Shown: in pieces, positions 10,001-18,414 of the stretch | Position numbering within the stretch: position 1 is the stretch's first letter | How the letters are laid out: every line of letters starts with the position of its first letter | From: DASVTR01 sp036387475 | Lineage (GTDB): Bacteria; Acidobacteriota; Blastocatellia; Pyrinomonadales; Pyrinomonadaceae | Direction of reading: 5' to 3' | Assembly: GCA_036387475.1 (NCBI GenBank) | Contig: DASVTR010000016.1 | Span: 496,001 to 560,000 of the forward strand | Length of the DNA stretch: 64,000 nt | The notes under the pieces: generated by a model | The model's database searches: none | Seen by the model: the letters and a program-made list of their open reading frames with translations, nothing else | What the model was told of the DNA's origin: nothing | Program-made: the position numbers and the translations under genes

Positions 10001-10221
10001 TCCGCGTCTCGAAGTTCTTCGGCTTCCGCGAGCGGGTCAAGCTCGGACTCTTCTTCGAGGCTTTCAACGTTTTCAACACGGCGAACTTTGGCCGCGAGTT
10101 TCAGAACGTTACGGGCCAGCCCGACTTCGGCAGGCCGCTCAACTTCTTCGGAGCGACGGGCTTCTCCGAGCCGCTTGGGATTCCCTTCCAGGCACAACTC
10201 GGAGCGCGCCTGAGCTTCTAA
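7096..10221 (+). CDS. Oar-like TonB-dependent outer-membrane receptor with carboxypeptidase-regulatory domain
   Basis: 1041 residues from the ATG at 7096 (AGGAG nine bases upstream; an upstream in-frame ATG at 7003 lacks a site and would precede the signal peptide). Signal peptide ends in TGALAQ. Residues about 35-120 form a carboxypeptidase-regulatory-like Ig domain (GSITGVVKDQTGAVVPGA). A plug follows (LPVNGRAFSNLAILIPG, FSVGGSTGRNLNITIDGGDNK, GRSGGALLSVVSKSGTN), then a long beta-barrel with YVQDDWKITPRLTMNIGVRYD and a C-terminal strand ending in Phe. Such proteins in Acidobacteriota and Myxococcota are thought to import oligomers or serve in adhesion and secretion; the substrate is unknown. 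The sigma-54 promoter upstream suggests control by an NtrC-type activator. Confidence 0.92.
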   Translation: MKIAKFRRTFAALLPAALFLLMSLMTTGALAQTANTGSITGVVKDQTGAVVPGATVTAINVGTNAARSTTTSDEGTYEITPLVPGTYRVEVEAPNFAKTVAENVTVNVLGRVTIDAELKPAGATASVNISTETAPLVETTKTEVGGVIDQRELENLPVNGRAFSNLAILIPGATLQPSFDPTKSRVGTFSVGGSTGRNLNITIDGGDNKDNAVGGILQNFSMEGIQEFALSTQRFSAANGRSGGALLSVVSKSGTNDLHGSIFGFFRDDALNANAPALLAEANPNAFPDPADAVKPPFSRQQFGGSIGGPIKKDKIFFFGTVERTRERGNSIVSGSDQAHIALLEPFGYDAVQFLPQPFNDTQYTIKGDFHINNEHTLVTRFAGQNNNALNDQAGFLLVRTDLSGGNQTLNTLYSFLANETWIINQRTVNQFTYQYSTFDNRILATSDLPNLAFPNGIIIGRNGNVPQQTIQKKHQFRDDLTYNRGNHGFKFGGDFTYIPTLGGLFAFTSAPAYSFLFDPLDIANNPGQFPQGFRTTQVLPGPITCTTLVDPNSTNCTAADLAGFGVVAQVDLAGGDPSFNLREGARQFAFYVQDDWKITPRLTMNIGVRYDVDIGFVDNAHAAENRAFRGLQIIGHPAARKVVEDDKNNFSPRIGFAWDVRGDARSVLRAGYGIYYDQSFLNVPLFAVQQANPEIYANFTNDAPNLNIDSPAPAVPRPLNNPLAGSRGRMLDPDFESPYTQQWNIGYAQEIGRNMSIEFDYVHILGLHEFTSLDINPRIGPLINAQRGDPNPGRILAPRFAAHAAELTAAFGVPNPFGRITVAQSDGRSRYDAFTVSFRRRYANKFQLNAHYTLAKAVAWFGLTSDFGNQAQNVFNKFDPATDFGPTDADERHRFVLSGIFDLPWGFQVAPVFQMASARPYSIFPSCLCDINRDGVNVDHDSIDPGVDDQHHLPMNNTRGDSFSQLNVRVSKFFGFRERVKLGLFFEAFNVFNTANFGREFQNVTGQPDFGRPLNFFGATGFSEPLGIPFQAQLGARLSF

Positions 10222-10254
10222 ACGCAGCCTCTCCCTGGTTGCACAAACAGCATT

Positions 10255-10289
10255 GGGGCACACGCGCCGCAAAGCAGCGCGTGTGCCCC
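10255..10289 (+). terminator. Hairpin after the first Oar receptor
   Basis: Perfect 13-base arms (10255-10267 and 10277-10289, GGGGCACACGCGC and its complement) with a 9-base loop, followed by CCCTTTTAA. It separates the receptor from the TPR gene, which then needs its own promoter or readthrough. Confidence 0.75.
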
Positions 10290-10363
10290 GTGCCCTTTTA
10301 ACCGACATCGATCTTGAGTATGCTTGTCAGCGTTTTAGTTGAAGCATCCCGAAGGGGAGAAGA

Positions 10364-11434
10364 GTGGCGATGAGCACACCTCATGTTGCGCGATTGATCG
10401 CGTCCTTTCTTTTGCTGCTTGGTGCGGCTCTCTGCGTCTCTGCACAGGGCGGAAACACGCTCGAAGGCCGAGTAACCTTGCCCGACGGTGCTCCGCCACC
10501 TAACCCCGTCAGGATTAAGCTGACATTAAACGGTCGGCCTATCTATGAGACTTTCAGTGACCTCAGCGGTCGCTTCTCCTTTGGTAGTCTGAGCAAGGGG
10601 AGTTACCGGCTGACGGCAGAGAGCGACGGAATTAGCTTTGAGACAACGACCGTCGAGGCCGAAGTGTCTGCCTTCGGCGCAGGCTCACAAACCTTTTCCC
10701 AAAATATTCAATTACTGCCAAAGCGCACGAAGGGTCAGCAAGCGGCGGGAGTCGTCAACGCTTTCTCGCAGGATGTTCCAAAGGCTGCGCGTACGGCGCT
10801 TGAGCGAGCGCAGAAACTCTCGCGCGAGGGCAAGTCGCCGCTTGCGCTCACCATGTTGCAGGAAGCGCTCAAACTCTTTCCAGATTATTTTGAGGCCCTT
10901 CTCGCTTTCGCTAACGAACTGATTCAAGCGGGTCGCTTCGACGAAGCCATCACGCCGCTCGAACGCGCGCGCCAGATTAACCCGCAGGACGAGCGAGTCT
11001 ATCAGTCGTTTGGATTGGTGCTGATGCAGCAGAAAAAATATGCGATCGCCGTGGCCGTCTTCGCCGAAGCTTCGCGCTTGAATTCGACCAATCCTTTGAA
11101 CGCGCTGATGCGCGCCACCGCTTTGATTTATCACGCCTCGACTATTGACATCACCGCCTCGGAGAAGGCGGCTTCCGACCGCGCCTTTTTTCTCGAACGT
11201 GCCGAGATAGCGCTCAAGCAAACCGCCGAGCTAAGCGGCAAAAAACTGAGCGCCGATCACCTGACGATGGCGAAGTTTTACGAAATGAAAAATGAACGCG
11301 CGCGCGCCGCTGACGAATTGGAGCAATACCTGCGCAAAGCCCCGGACGCTCGTAATGCGGATTCAATCCGCGAAGCTATACGGCTGCTGCGTAGTGCGGC
11401 TACGGAATCTAATCGCTCCGCGCCGAAACCCTGA
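10364..11434 (+). CDS. Secreted TPR protein with N-terminal Cna-B/carboxypeptidase-regulatory domain
   Basis: 356 residues if read from GTG 10364; an ATG at 10370 is equally placed relative to GGGGAG at 10354 and is the other candidate. Signal peptide ends near CVSAQ. Residues 30-120 are a Cna-B/CarboxypepD_reg-like beta domain (NTLEGRVTLPDG, FSFGSLSKGSYRLTAESDG). From about residue 140 come TPR repeats (SPLALTMLQEALKLFPDYFEA, RFDEAITPLERARQINPQDE). Likely periplasmic and a protein-interaction module. It follows the Oar receptor and has two paralogues behind the second receptor, so receptor and TPR probably act together. Confidence 0.82.
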   Translation: MAMSTPHVARLIASFLLLLGAALCVSAQGGNTLEGRVTLPDGAPPPNPVRIKLTLNGRPIYETFSDLSGRFSFGSLSKGSYRLTAESDGISFETTTVEAEVSAFGAGSQTFSQNIQLLPKRTKGQQAAGVVNAFSQDVPKAARTALERAQKLSREGKSPLALTMLQEALKLFPDYFEALLAFANELIQAGRFDEAITPLERARQINPQDERVYQSFGLVLMQQKKYAIAVAVFAEASRLNSTNPLNALMRATALIYHASTIDITASEKAASDRAFFLERAEIALKQTAELSGKKLSADHLTMAKFYEMKNERARAADELEQYLRKAPDARNADSIREAIRLLRSAATESNRSAPKP

Positions 11435-11619
11435 CTGAGCCTAACTGAGCCTCTCCGTCAACCTTGATTCCCGCTTGATAAGACGGCAACCGCCTCATCC
11501 TTTCCGACCCGCAGCCGATTGGGCCGGGAATCTTCATCGCGTCTCCTGAACAAGAGAATCAGGGCTGGCCCGCCCGCGCATTTACTTTCAAGCGGCGACC
11601 GCATATTGCTTCCGACTTT

Positions 11620-11649
11620 ATGGATTCTTACCCATTTTTTTGGATTTCA
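11620..11649 (+). promoter_or_regulatory. Upstream box of the second Oar receptor (candidate activator site)
   Basis: Carries ATGGATT, TACCCATTTTTT and TGGAT, matching the block at 6771. It begins 114 bases before the -12 GC of the sigma-54 promoter. Surrounding bases between box and promoter are otherwise dissimilar, so the box looks selected rather than merely duplicated. Confidence 0.55.
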
Positions 11650-11720
11650 AGGGGGAGCGATGTAGCCCCCAGGCCAGTCTAACTCAAGAAATATTTGGGC
11701 TTACTTTTCTTTCCGCCGGG

Positions 11721-11738
11721 GGGCATGAGACTTGCAAT
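11721..11738 (+). promoter_or_regulatory. Sigma-54 promoter for the second Oar receptor
   Basis: GGCATG-AGAC-TTGCAA, with GG at 11722-11723 and GC at 11734-11735, ten bases apart. It differs from the consensus only in C to T in the -24 CACG. The leader to the start codon is about 150 bases. The rest of the interval 11435-11620 shows no gene. Confidence 0.78.
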
Positions 11739-11898
11739 CAGGGGTGGCGAGAATTATGGATTTCTCTCAAAGGCAACTATTAACGACAGGCAGCTAGCCT
11801 TGCGACCGCGCCGCAGTTCCCTCGCACCAGGACCCGGCAGCGCTAGGTGAGCGGCCTGTTCAGCATAGAAAATGGTCAACAAGAAAGGATTAATGAGC

Positions 11899-14800
11899 AT
11901 GAAAATCTCCATGCGACTCTTTACCGTGTCGTTGCTGATTTTGTGCCTCTCGCTCTTTACGATGAGCGCGTTTGCACAGTCATCAACGACGGGTTCAATC
12001 GAGGGGATGGTTACCGACCCTGATGGTCGGCCAGTGCCGAACGCCACCGTCACCGTGTCAGGTTCGAACCTGATTTCGCCGCAGACGGCCCAGACGGATG
12101 ATGAGGGGCGTTATCGGGTTCTGAACCTTCCGCCGGGACGCTACACCGTTGTCGTCGGCGCGACGGCTGGCTTCCAAGAAACAACTAGAAATGATGTTGA
12201 AGTCAACCTCTCGAAAACATCTTCCGCCGATGTCCAGGTAGGCATCGCCGGGACGACGGCCTCGGTGACGATCACAGACACGGCTGGCGCATCGGTTGAC
12301 GTGAGCCAAAACACGACCGGCACCAACGTCTCGACCGAGCAGTTCTCCAACTTCCCGACCCAGCGCACAGTGCAATCGCTCTATAGCATTGCTCCGACCG
12401 TCGCTCGTTCGGGCTTGCGTGATGCTTCGGGCCGCGACCGCGACCCGTCTGTCGCCGGTTCTTCTGGCCCTGAGAACAACTACATTCTCGACGGCGTGAA
12501 CACGACCGACCCCGCTTTCGGCGGTTCGGGCGCGAACCTGCCCTTCGAGTTTGTGCAGGAAGTCGAAATCAAGACCGGCGCTTTCGGCGCTGAGTATGGC
12601 AAGGCGACGGGCGGTATCTTCAACGTCATCACCAAGAGCGGTGGCAATGAGTTCCGTGGCGACGCTTTTGGCTATTTCACGACGAAGGGCCTCGTGCGCG
12701 GGACGAAGAATTTCCCGTTCACGGGTTCTGCCCCGAATGGTTTTTCCGAGATTGACGCCGGATTCGACATCGGCGGCCCGATCATCAAGGACAAGCTCTG
12801 GTTCTTTGGCGCACTCAATCCGCAGCGCCGCGAAAACTCTTTCCTAACGCAGACCTTCCGTCAGGAAGTCGAAAACAAGATCACGACGCCGTTCTATTCC
12901 GGCAAGATCACCTGGGGTATCAACCAGAACAACACGTTCACGTTTTCGACCTTCGGTGATTTCACCAAACAGGAAGGCTTCCTCTTTGGCGGCTCCGGCT
13001 TTGGTAATGACCAGACCGCCTTCAACGGTGTGATCGAGACGGGCGGCCACAACTATACGGCCCGTTTGAACTCGACCATCACGCCGACGTGGATTGGCGA
13101 GTTCGCTTTCGGTCTGCACTTCCAGAGAGCTAACACGCTGCCCGCGAGCGACCTGACCGTTCCGCTGCTGGCGAATAACTTCGCCGTGGTGCGCAACGGT
13201 GCACGCATTGCTCCGACCTCGACCAACGTTGTCGTTGCCGGCAGCACCGGCTTCGGTGATTTCGTCAACGGCGCGGGCGGTGAGTTGGCCCGCGGCTTCA
13301 TTGAAGGGCCGGGCTTCGGACTCTTCTCCGAGCAGAATCGCGACCGCTGGGAATTCCAGGCGCGTATGCAGAACATCTACGGACGCCATACCTTCAAGTA
13401 TGGTTTCGAGTACAACAAGAACATCTACGCGATCAACACCCGTTCGACCGGGCCGACCGTCACCTTCGCAGGTGCGGGCCAGCCTGTTCAGGGCTTCCGC
13501 GTGACCAACAACTTCGGCGTTTGCCAGGTTCAGGGCACGAACATCGTTTGCCCCGTGGCGACGCTGACGAACCGCATTCAGGCGCTGATTAATGCCGGCG
13601 TCAACCTCGGTGGCCCGACTTCCGTGTCCACCAATCCGGCGGTCATCGGTAGCTTGACCACTAACCCGTTCCTGATTCGTACCAGCACCCGCGTTCGTGA
13701 CTTCAGGCTCGTGACCGATCAAGGTGACACCTACACGAACGTCGAGAGCTTCTACATTCAGGACGATTTCAAGATTAGCCGCACCGTGCAGTTCAACTTC
13801 GGTCTGCGCTGGGACTTCCAGCAATCCTATGGCAGCGGCGACCAGTCGTACCTGAAGCTTAACAACTTCAAGGACAACTTACAGCCGCGCCTCGGCCTGA
13901 TCTGGGATTTCACCGGCAAGGGCAAGGGCAAAGTGTTCGTTAACTTTGCTCGCTTCCTTGAAACACCTGTTCCGCTTGACTTGAACGTCCGCGCTGGTTC
14001 GGATACGACCCAGACGGACATCAACATCAACGTCAACCGGTTGAACGCTCCGGTCGGATCAACCGTCACGGCTGACTTCGGCAACCTCGGCTCGACCTCG
14101 ACGCCGATTGACCCTGACCTCAGACCGCAGACCGTTAACGAAGCGACTGCCGGTTTCGAGTATGAAATCGTCAACGACCTCGCCATCGGTGTCCGTGGTA
14201 TCTACCGCCACCAGGGTACGGTCATTGAAGATGGATCATTCGACGATGGTCACACCTACTTCATCTTCAATCCGGGCGAGAGCCTGACAGAGCGTCTGGC
14301 TTGCGCTGGCGACCCGGCAACTGACCGCCTGCCGCAGTGCTTCGGACGCGGTCGTCGTTACTATCGCGCAGTGGAGTTCACGGCGACGAAGCGTTTCACG
14401 AACAACTACCAGTTCATCGCTTCCTACGTCTTCTCCAGCCTGATTGGTAACTACGAAGGCTTGTTCCGTAACGACAACGGCCAGTCTGACCCGAACATCA
14501 CCTCGTTGTTCGACCTTCAGAGCTTGTTGGCTAATACCTACGGACGCCTGCCGAATGATCGTCCGCACCAGTTCAAACTCGACGGCAGCTATCGCACGCC
14601 GTTCAAGCTGCTGGTCGGCGCATCGTTCCGCGCGCAAAGTGGTATTCCGTTTAACGCGCTGACTCCGCACGAAGTCTATGGCAACAACGAAGGCTTCGGC
14701 GTTCCGCGCGGCACGGCTGTCGTTCCGGCAGTCAACGTTAACATTCCCGGCTTCCCGAACGTTGTTGACAGCATCGGCAGCACACGCACGCCGACGACCT

Positions 14801-15051
14801 ACAACCTCGACCTGAACGCCTACTACCCGATTCAGTTTAGTGAGAATCGCCAGTTGCGCTTCCAGGTTGATTGGTTCAACGTCTTCAACAACCAGCGTGC
14901 GGTTCGTCTGGACGAAACGTTCTCCATCAACTCCGGCATCCCCGGCGTGGCGAACGTTCCGGCAAATCAGTTCCGCAATCCGTTCTACGGTTCCGGCACG
15001 ATCTTCCAGTTCCCGTCGGCGCTGCGTTTGGGCGTCAAGTTCCAGTTCTAA
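11899..15051 (+). CDS. Oar-like TonB-dependent outer-membrane receptor (second paralogue)
   Basis: 1050 residues from ATG 11899, nine bases after AAAGGA; ATG 11893 is possible but too close to the site. Signal peptide ends in MSAFAQ. A carboxypeptidase-regulatory domain (GSIEGMVTDPDGRPVPNAT) is followed by a plug containing NNYILDGVNTTDP and EYGKATGGIFNVITKSGG, then a long barrel with YIQDDFKISRTVQFNFGLRWD and a C-terminal strand LGVKFQF. It differs from the first receptor in the barrel and is only distantly alike, so the pair is an old duplication or two recruited family members. Codon use is more regular (many GTT/CGT codons) than in neighbours, which may indicate high expression. Confidence 0.92.
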   Translation: MKISMRLFTVSLLILCLSLFTMSAFAQSSTTGSIEGMVTDPDGRPVPNATVTVSGSNLISPQTAQTDDEGRYRVLNLPPGRYTVVVGATAGFQETTRNDVEVNLSKTSSADVQVGIAGTTASVTITDTAGASVDVSQNTTGTNVSTEQFSNFPTQRTVQSLYSIAPTVARSGLRDASGRDRDPSVAGSSGPENNYILDGVNTTDPAFGGSGANLPFEFVQEVEIKTGAFGAEYGKATGGIFNVITKSGGNEFRGDAFGYFTTKGLVRGTKNFPFTGSAPNGFSEIDAGFDIGGPIIKDKLWFFGALNPQRRENSFLTQTFRQEVENKITTPFYSGKITWGINQNNTFTFSTFGDFTKQEGFLFGGSGFGNDQTAFNGVIETGGHNYTARLNSTITPTWIGEFAFGLHFQRANTLPASDLTVPLLANNFAVVRNGARIAPTSTNVVVAGSTGFGDFVNGAGGELARGFIEGPGFGLFSEQNRDRWEFQARMQNIYGRHTFKYGFEYNKNIYAINTRSTGPTVTFAGAGQPVQGFRVTNNFGVCQVQGTNIVCPVATLTNRIQALINAGVNLGGPTSVSTNPAVIGSLTTNPFLIRTSTRVRDFRLVTDQGDTYTNVESFYIQDDFKISRTVQFNFGLRWDFQQSYGSGDQSYLKLNNFKDNLQPRLGLIWDFTGKGKGKVFVNFARFLETPVPLDLNVRAGSDTTQTDININVNRLNAPVGSTVTADFGNLGSTSTPIDPDLRPQTVNEATAGFEYEIVNDLAIGVRGIYRHQGTVIEDGSFDDGHTYFIFNPGESLTERLACAGDPATDRLPQCFGRGRRYYRAVEFTATKRFTNNYQFIASYVFSSLIGNYEGLFRNDNGQSDPNITSLFDLQSLLANTYGRLPNDRPHQFKLDGSYRTPFKLLVGASFRAQSGIPFNALTPHEVYGNNEGFGVPRGTAVVPAVNVNIPGFPNVVDSIGSTRTPTTYNLDLNAYYPIQFSENRQLRFQVDWFNVFNNQRAVRLDETFSINSGIPGVANVPANQFRNPFYGSGTIFQFPSALRLGVKFQF

Positions 15052-15060
15052 ACTGCTGAC

Positions 15061-15098
15061 TTTCATGTGCCCGCGCCAAATGGCGCGGGCACATGAAA
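15061..15098 (+). terminator. Perfect 17-base-arm hairpin after the second Oar receptor
   Basis: Arms 15061-15077 and 15082-15098 are perfectly complementary with a 4-base loop (AAAT). The arms start and end in TTTCATGTGC and its complement. It begins ten bases after the stop codon. Downstream bases include GCTTTTTGG. Confidence 0.85.
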
Positions 15099-15233
15099 GC
15101 TTTTTGGGGAGGAGCGTTTGTGAAAACGCTTCTCCCTCTTCTTTTTTAGTGGTATCCTAGAGTTTCCCTGTAGTGCATAATTCCTAATCGTCAATCTCGA
15201 CCTTCTTAGCCGTTTGAGAAAGGAGTTGCTACA

Positions 15234-16337
15234 ATGTTTCTCTCTCCGGGTCGGGCCGCCGCTTCCAGCCGCCTTCATCTCTTACTACACATCGCTTGCG
15301 CCGCTTTACTGGTTTGTGTTCCTGTGATTCTGGCCCGCGCTCAGGGCGGAATTGACCGTAGCGGGACAGGCGGCAGTCATCGAATTCAGGGACGCATCTA
15401 TTTCCCTTCGGGTCGCCGCTCTGACGCGACAGCCGTCAAAGTAACTCTTGACAGCACCAGTTCTGAAAGAATCACCCTCATCGCCGACCTCAACGGCTCA
15501 TTCACTTTTCAATCCATTGCGCCGGGTTCTTACACGATAACAATTGACGCCGGTGAAGAATATGAGATCGCCAGAGAGTCTCTCACCATCGAAGGAACAT
15601 CAATCCGCGCTCGTAATATGTCGGCAGCCGATATTGCGCGAGCCAACGTCCCGCGCCTTTTTAACGTGATGGTCAGCCTGCGACTCAAGCGCGGCGCTAA
15701 CGGCGGAACGCGGCCCGGCGTTCTCAATGCAGCGCTGGCCGCTGTGCCCAAGCCAGCCGTCGAGCACTACGAGAAAGCGCTCGAATCAATCCGTGCGGGC
15801 GACAGCAAAAAGGCCGTCGAGCAGTTGCGCGCAGCCATCAGCTACTACCCGGAATTCACCATCGCCCTTAACGAGCTTGGCGTGCAGTACCTGCACCTCG
15901 GCCAGCCGGACAGAGCCATCGAGGCATTCCGCTCGGCTCTGAGAATCAAGCCCGACGAATTCATGACGCGGCTCAACTACGGCATCGCGCTGCTGGAAAA
16001 GGGAGAGTCTACTGAGGCCGAGGCGCAGTTGCGGCAAGCCCTGCGGAAGAACGATAACTCCTGGGCCGCGCACATGTATTTGGGCGTGACGCTCATCAAC
16101 CTGCGCCGCCTTGACGAAGCCGAGAAAGAGTTGCAGCGCTCGCTGGCGCTTGGCGGCGACCACCTGAGTTTGCCGCATTATTATCTGGGCGGCATTTACT
16201 GGGCGAGACGCGATTACAAGCGCGCCGCCGACGAACTCGAAAAGTATTTGAAACTATCGCCCAAAGCTCCCGACGCCGAACGCACCCGCGCGGCTATCAA
16301 GGAACTGCGCACCAAGCAAACCAGTAAGCAGTCTTAA
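15234..16337 (+). CDS. Secreted TPR protein with N-terminal beta domain
   Basis: 367 residues, ATG 15234 with AAAGGAG upstream. Signal peptide ends near ARAQ. A beta domain follows (HRIQGRIYFPSGRRSDATAVKVTL, FTFQSIAPGSYTITIDAGEEY), then TPR repeats from about residue 175 (AVEHYEKALESIRAGDSKKA, DRAIEAFRSALRIKPDEF, EAEAQLRQALRKNDNSWAAHMYLG). It is closely related to the next gene over its whole length and more distantly to the TPR gene at 10364. Probably periplasmic and functionally linked to the Oar receptor upstream. Confidence 0.83.
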   Translation: MFLSPGRAAASSRLHLLLHIACAALLVCVPVILARAQGGIDRSGTGGSHRIQGRIYFPSGRRSDATAVKVTLDSTSSERITLIADLNGSFTFQSIAPGSYTITIDAGEEYEIARESLTIEGTSIRARNMSAADIARANVPRLFNVMVSLRLKRGANGGTRPGVLNAALAAVPKPAVEHYEKALESIRAGDSKKAVEQLRAAISYYPEFTIALNELGVQYLHLGQPDRAIEAFRSALRIKPDEFMTRLNYGIALLEKGESTEAEAQLRQALRKNDNSWAAHMYLGVTLINLRRLDEAEKELQRSLALGGDHLSLPHYYLGGIYWARRDYKRAADELEKYLKLSPKAPDAERTRAAIKELRTKQTSKQS

Positions 16338-16345
16338 AGTCAGAG

Positions 16346-16377
16346 GAACGCGCCGCCGAAGTATTAGCGGCGCGTTC
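16346..16377 (+). terminator. Hairpin between the two TPR genes
   Basis: 11-base perfect arms (GAACGCGCCGC at 16346-16356 and its complement at 16367-16377) with a 10-base loop. No strong T run follows, so termination may be partial. Confidence 0.6.
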
Positions 16378-16484
16378 AATTCATCGCTATAATGATTCGC
16401 GCGCCCGCGCTCTCTCCTTCAAAGCGTCGGCTTGGTGGCCGACCCGGTCGCCGAATCCAAATTATTTGAAAAGGAGTTTTTGAA

Positions 16485-17543
16485 ATGCCTCTCATTTCAG
16501 GGCCAGCCCGCGCCCATCGCCTTGATTCTTTCGTCTTCCGTCTTTTTCTCTCTACGCTTCTGCTTCTCGCCGCCAGCGCGGCTACTGCGCTTGCGCAGGG
16601 AGGCGTCGGCAGCAGTCGCGGCCTGCCCAGTTCCAGCAGCGGCAGCAACATTATTCAAGGCCGCGTCTATTTCCCTTTCGAGCCGAAGGAAGGCAAGCGC
16701 CTCAAGGTCAGACTGACGAGCACGGACATGATGGATCAAACAACTATCATGGATGAAGACGGCGTCTTTGTTTTCAACGGACTCCCATCAGGTAATTACA
16801 CGATTATGGTAGAGGGGGGAAGGGAATTTGATAACTACACGGAGCCGGTCGCGTTTGAGCGTGAAGCGAGCGTGGCGGGCGGGCGCACACGCAACGTCAA
16901 CATTAATATGAGGCCGAAGGGCGCTGCCGACGCCTTCAACAAAATCCCGAAAGCGGCGCGCGACCTTTACGCCAAAGGACAGGAATCGGCAGCGAAGGGA
17001 GACGGCAAGACGGCGGTCGAGCACTATAACGGCGCTGTCACTATTTATCCCCAATTTTCACAGGCGCTCTACGAAATGGGCGTCCAATATCTGAAACTGG
17101 GACGACCCGATAAGGCCGCCGATGCGTTTCAAGCGGCTCTGAAAATCACGCCTGACGAACCCGGCCTGCGTCTTAATTACGGAATCGCGCTCCTGCAACA
17201 GAAGAAGTACCCGGAGGCGGAGACAGAACTGCGGGCAGTGTTAGTGAAGAACGATAATTTGCCGACGGCGCACATGTATCTGGGCATCGCATTGATGAGC
17301 CAGCAAAAGTTTGACGATGCAGAAAAAGAACTGGTGCGCGCCATCAGCTTCAAGAGCGCGGAAGTTAACATGGCGCATCGCTATCTCGGAGGCGTCTACT
17401 GGGCCAAGCGCGATTACCCGCGCGCCGCCGATGAACTGGAAACCTACCTGAAGCTCGTTCCGAAAGCCGCCGACGCCGAGCGCACACGCGCCGCCATCAA
17501 AGAGTTGCGCAGTAAAAAAGCAGAAACGCCTGAGAAAAAATAG
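16485..17543 (+). CDS. Secreted TPR protein with N-terminal beta domain (tandem paralogue)
   Basis: 352 residues, ATG 16485 after AAAAGGAG. Signal peptide ends near ALAQ. Ser/Gly-rich linker, then a beta domain (NIIQGRVYFPFEPKEGKRLKV, VFNGLPSGNYTIMVEGG), then TPR repeats (AVEHYNGAVTIYPQFSQALYEMG, KAADAFQAALKITPDEP, EAETELRAVLVKNDNLPTAHMYLG). Many segments match the preceding gene (GVYWAKRDYPRAADELE vs GIYWARRDYKRAADELE), so the two arose by tandem duplication. Basic C-terminal tail (KKAETPEKK). Confidence 0.83.
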   Translation: MPLISGPARAHRLDSFVFRLFLSTLLLLAASAATALAQGGVGSSRGLPSSSSGSNIIQGRVYFPFEPKEGKRLKVRLTSTDMMDQTTIMDEDGVFVFNGLPSGNYTIMVEGGREFDNYTEPVAFEREASVAGGRTRNVNINMRPKGAADAFNKIPKAARDLYAKGQESAAKGDGKTAVEHYNGAVTIYPQFSQALYEMGVQYLKLGRPDKAADAFQAALKITPDEPGLRLNYGIALLQQKKYPEAETELRAVLVKNDNLPTAHMYLGIALMSQQKFDDAEKELVRAISFKSAEVNMAHRYLGGVYWAKRDYPRAADELETYLKLVPKAADAERTRAAIKELRSKKAETPEKK

Positions 17544-17571
17544 CAGCGCCTGAAATTCTGCGCACAATCGA

Positions 17572-17603
17572 AGAGGCCGCGACCCATGTTAGGCGCGGCC
17601 TCT
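17572..17603. terminator. Bidirectional hairpin between convergent TPR gene and ribA
   Basis: Perfect 10-base arms (AGAGGCCGCG at 17572-17581 and its complement at 17594-17603). It lies between a plus-strand stop (17543) and a minus-strand stop (17631), so it may serve both. Confidence 0.7.
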
Positions 17604-17630
17604 ATGCTTATCGGTTAGAAGGTTTGACGC

Positions 17631-18272
17631 TTAGAGATTAAATTTGAGCAGGTGGCCCATCTTCTCTTTCTTCGTGCGCAGGTAATGCCCGGCGGATTCC
17701 ATCGTTGCCACTTCAATCGCCACGCGCTCGACGACTTCGAGACCGGCTTCCTCCAGCGCGCGAATCTTCAGCGGGTTGTTCGAGAGCAGGCGCACTTTGC
17801 AGAGTCCCATGTCAAACAGCACCTCGGCGCACTGCCTGTATTCCCTCAGGTCAACCGCAAGGCCAAGCCGCTCGTTAGCCTCGACCGTATCAGCGCCCTC
17901 GTCTTGCAGGGCGTAAGCGCGCAGCTTATTAAGGATGCCGATGCCGCGTCCCTCCTGATGCTGGTAGACGATTGCTCCCCTACCTTCTTCCTCTATCATC
18001 TCCATCGCGCGGCGTAGTTGCCGCCCGCAGTCGCATTTGATTGAGCCGAAGACATCGCCCGTCAAACACTGCGAGTGAATACGCACCAGCGTCGGCACTT
18101 CGGGCTGCATCTCGCCTTTGAAAAGGACGACGAAGGTTTCATCACTGATGCGCGAGCGATAGCCCGCAATCTTAAACTCGCCGACTTCAGTCGGCAGCCG
18201 CGCCACCGCCACTCGCTCAACCGAGATTTCCGCATTGGCCCAGGGGCACGCTCTCGTTGCTTCTTCCTTCAA
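17631..18272 (-). CDS. ribA: GTP cyclohydrolase II
   Basis: 213 residues. Converts GTP to 2,5-diamino-6-ribosylamino-4-pyrimidinone 5'-phosphate, the first step of riboflavin synthesis, in the cytosol. The zinc-binding Cys set is present (HSQCLTGDVFGSIKCDCG), followed by the GTP-binding and catalytic blocks EGRGIGILNKLRAYALQ and DTVEANERLG, then RLLSNNPLKIRALE. Only the RibA domain is present; there is no fused DHBP synthase (RibB), which must be encoded elsewhere. It is a single gene between the TPR cluster and the cyclase. Confidence 0.95.
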   Translation of the reverse strand: MKEEATRACPWANAEISVERVAVARLPTEVGEFKIAGYRSRISDETFVVLFKGEMQPEVPTLVRIHSQCLTGDVFGSIKCDCGRQLRRAMEMIEEEGRGAIVYQHQEGRGIGILNKLRAYALQDEGADTVEANERLGLAVDLREYRQCAEVLFDMGLCKVRLLSNNPLKIRALEEAGLEVVERVAIEVATMESAGHYLRTKKEKMGHLLKFNL

Positions 18273-18414
18273 AACTCTAAATCCTCCGGGTGAGCCTGCT
18301 CAAACCCACCCGACTACATTACTTCCCAATCATTATTAACGAGGGAGACGATTATAGAAGTAAGCTGAGGCGCGCGACAAGAGCAGGTAGGCAGGCTGAA
18401 AAGCAAGGCTGAAC

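Noticed and set aside
12058..15066. Long minus-strand frames opposite the second Oar receptor (and similar ones opposite the first)
   Set aside because: They are antisense shadows of a GC-rich coding gene: no ribosome sites, Arg/Val-rich composition and no domain.
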